Assembly (NCBI GenBank): GCA_949358305.1
Contig: OX442319.1
Span: 4,712,001 to 4,776,000, forward strand
Source: Strigamia acuminata
Lineage: Eukaryota; Arthropoda; Chilopoda; Geophilomorpha; Linotaeniidae
Length of the DNA: 64,000 nucleotides
Direction: 5' to 3'
The notes below the pieces were generated by a model. The model saw only the letters and a program-made list of their open reading frames with translations, ran no database searches and had not been told where the DNA came from. Position numbers and translations under genes: made by a program. Each line of letters begins with the position of its first letter. Positions within the stretch are counted from its first letter, which is position 1. This document shows, piece by piece, positions 63,721-64,000 of this stretch.

Positions 63721-63866
63721 AACGGGATTCACAGGAAAACTTCAAACCAGTGGTTTTATGGATTATGTGTGAAGTTATGTCATAATTTCCTCACATGTCT
63801 CCACGGAAGAGGAGAAAATAAGAGAACAAACCGGCATTGCAGCAGAGATATAAGAAACACCATGAT

Positions 63867-64000
63867 GGAAACACATGAATCGAAAACCAGCAACCATACT
63901 GGAAACAGAAGGATCAAAAACCAGCAAGCATAATGGAAATACATGGATCGAAAACCAGCAACCATACTGGAAACAGAAGGATCAAAAACCAGCAAGCATA
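63867..64000. repeat. 34-bp monomers in an A-B-A-B higher-order repeat, running off the window
   Basis: Four 34-bp monomers start at 63867, 63901, 63935 and 63969. Monomers 1 and 3 (CATGAATCG or CATGGATCG type) and 2 and 4 (CAGAAGGATC type) match each other better than their neighbours, giving a 68-bp dimer repeat cut by the window end. Confidence 0.85.

Noticed and set aside
1..64000. tRNA or rRNA genes
   Set aside because: Only tRNA-complementary primer sites of retroelements were found; no cloverleaf or rRNA-like sequence was recognised by eye.

Overview
The window looks like a repeat-dense piece of an arthropod nuclear genome. It is AT-rich and has intron-type splice signals, C2H2 zinc-finger coding, BEL/Pao, Ty3/Gypsy and Ty1/Copia retroelements, MITE-type DNA transposons and Maverick/Polinton type-B DNA polymerase fragments. 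I favour a chelicerate such as a spider, mainly because of the long 685-residue ORF and the finger style, but that is an impression from memory. No bacterial operon, rRNA, tRNA gene or CRISPR array was seen.

Layout. 0-9.2 kb: a zinc-finger fragment and a 31-bp satellite, then a BEL/Pao pol fragment. The BEL/Pao fragment is interrupted by a TATA-targeting MITE and by a 7.2-kb minus-strand LTR retroelement whose 623-bp LTRs look identical although its coding interior is gutted. 9.2-20.5 kb: a Gypsy element with a SAP-like gag, a second Gypsy broken into pieces, two 1.2-kb long-inverted-repeat elements, and the one long non-transposon ORF (685 aa, minus strand) with a partial inverted copy beside it. 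18-28 kb: three decayed loci of a secreted Pro/Tyr-rich protein family, a Harbinger-type MITE, a small candidate spliced gene and another gag.

28-32.5 kb holds a decayed gag joined to a transmembrane ORF, a Copia gag fragment, and a promoter-plus-signal-peptide repeat. 32.56-41.68 kb is the best-preserved unit: a 9.1-kb env-bearing Gypsy (errantivirus-like) element. It has about 99 percent similar LTRs, a tRNA-Leu-type PBS, gag, a textbook -1 frameshift site, protease, RT/RNase H/integrase, env with its own splice acceptor, and an extra 166-aa ORF behind an internal TATA box. The gag-pol frameshift, the env splice and the ORF4 promoter would together give three ways of expressing one provirus. 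The protease/RT junction, however, carries a frame break.

41.7-47.9 kb is a mosaic of Copia (LTR, PBS, gag, RT/RNase H, 3' LTR), a Gypsy integrase and a Gypsy gag, and a HECT-like fragment. 47.9-62.7 kb is a Polinton graveyard. PolB pieces are rearranged and locally amplified there: a 188-bp triplication, then a 4.1-kb array of seven 576/597-bp units. Each array unit joins a PolB segment to an exon-like block encoding a CxxC...CxxC zinc ribbon. An eighth unit is split by a 1.7-kb insert that carries a chain of tiny spliced-looking exons. The window ends in 70-bp and 34-bp tandem repeats.
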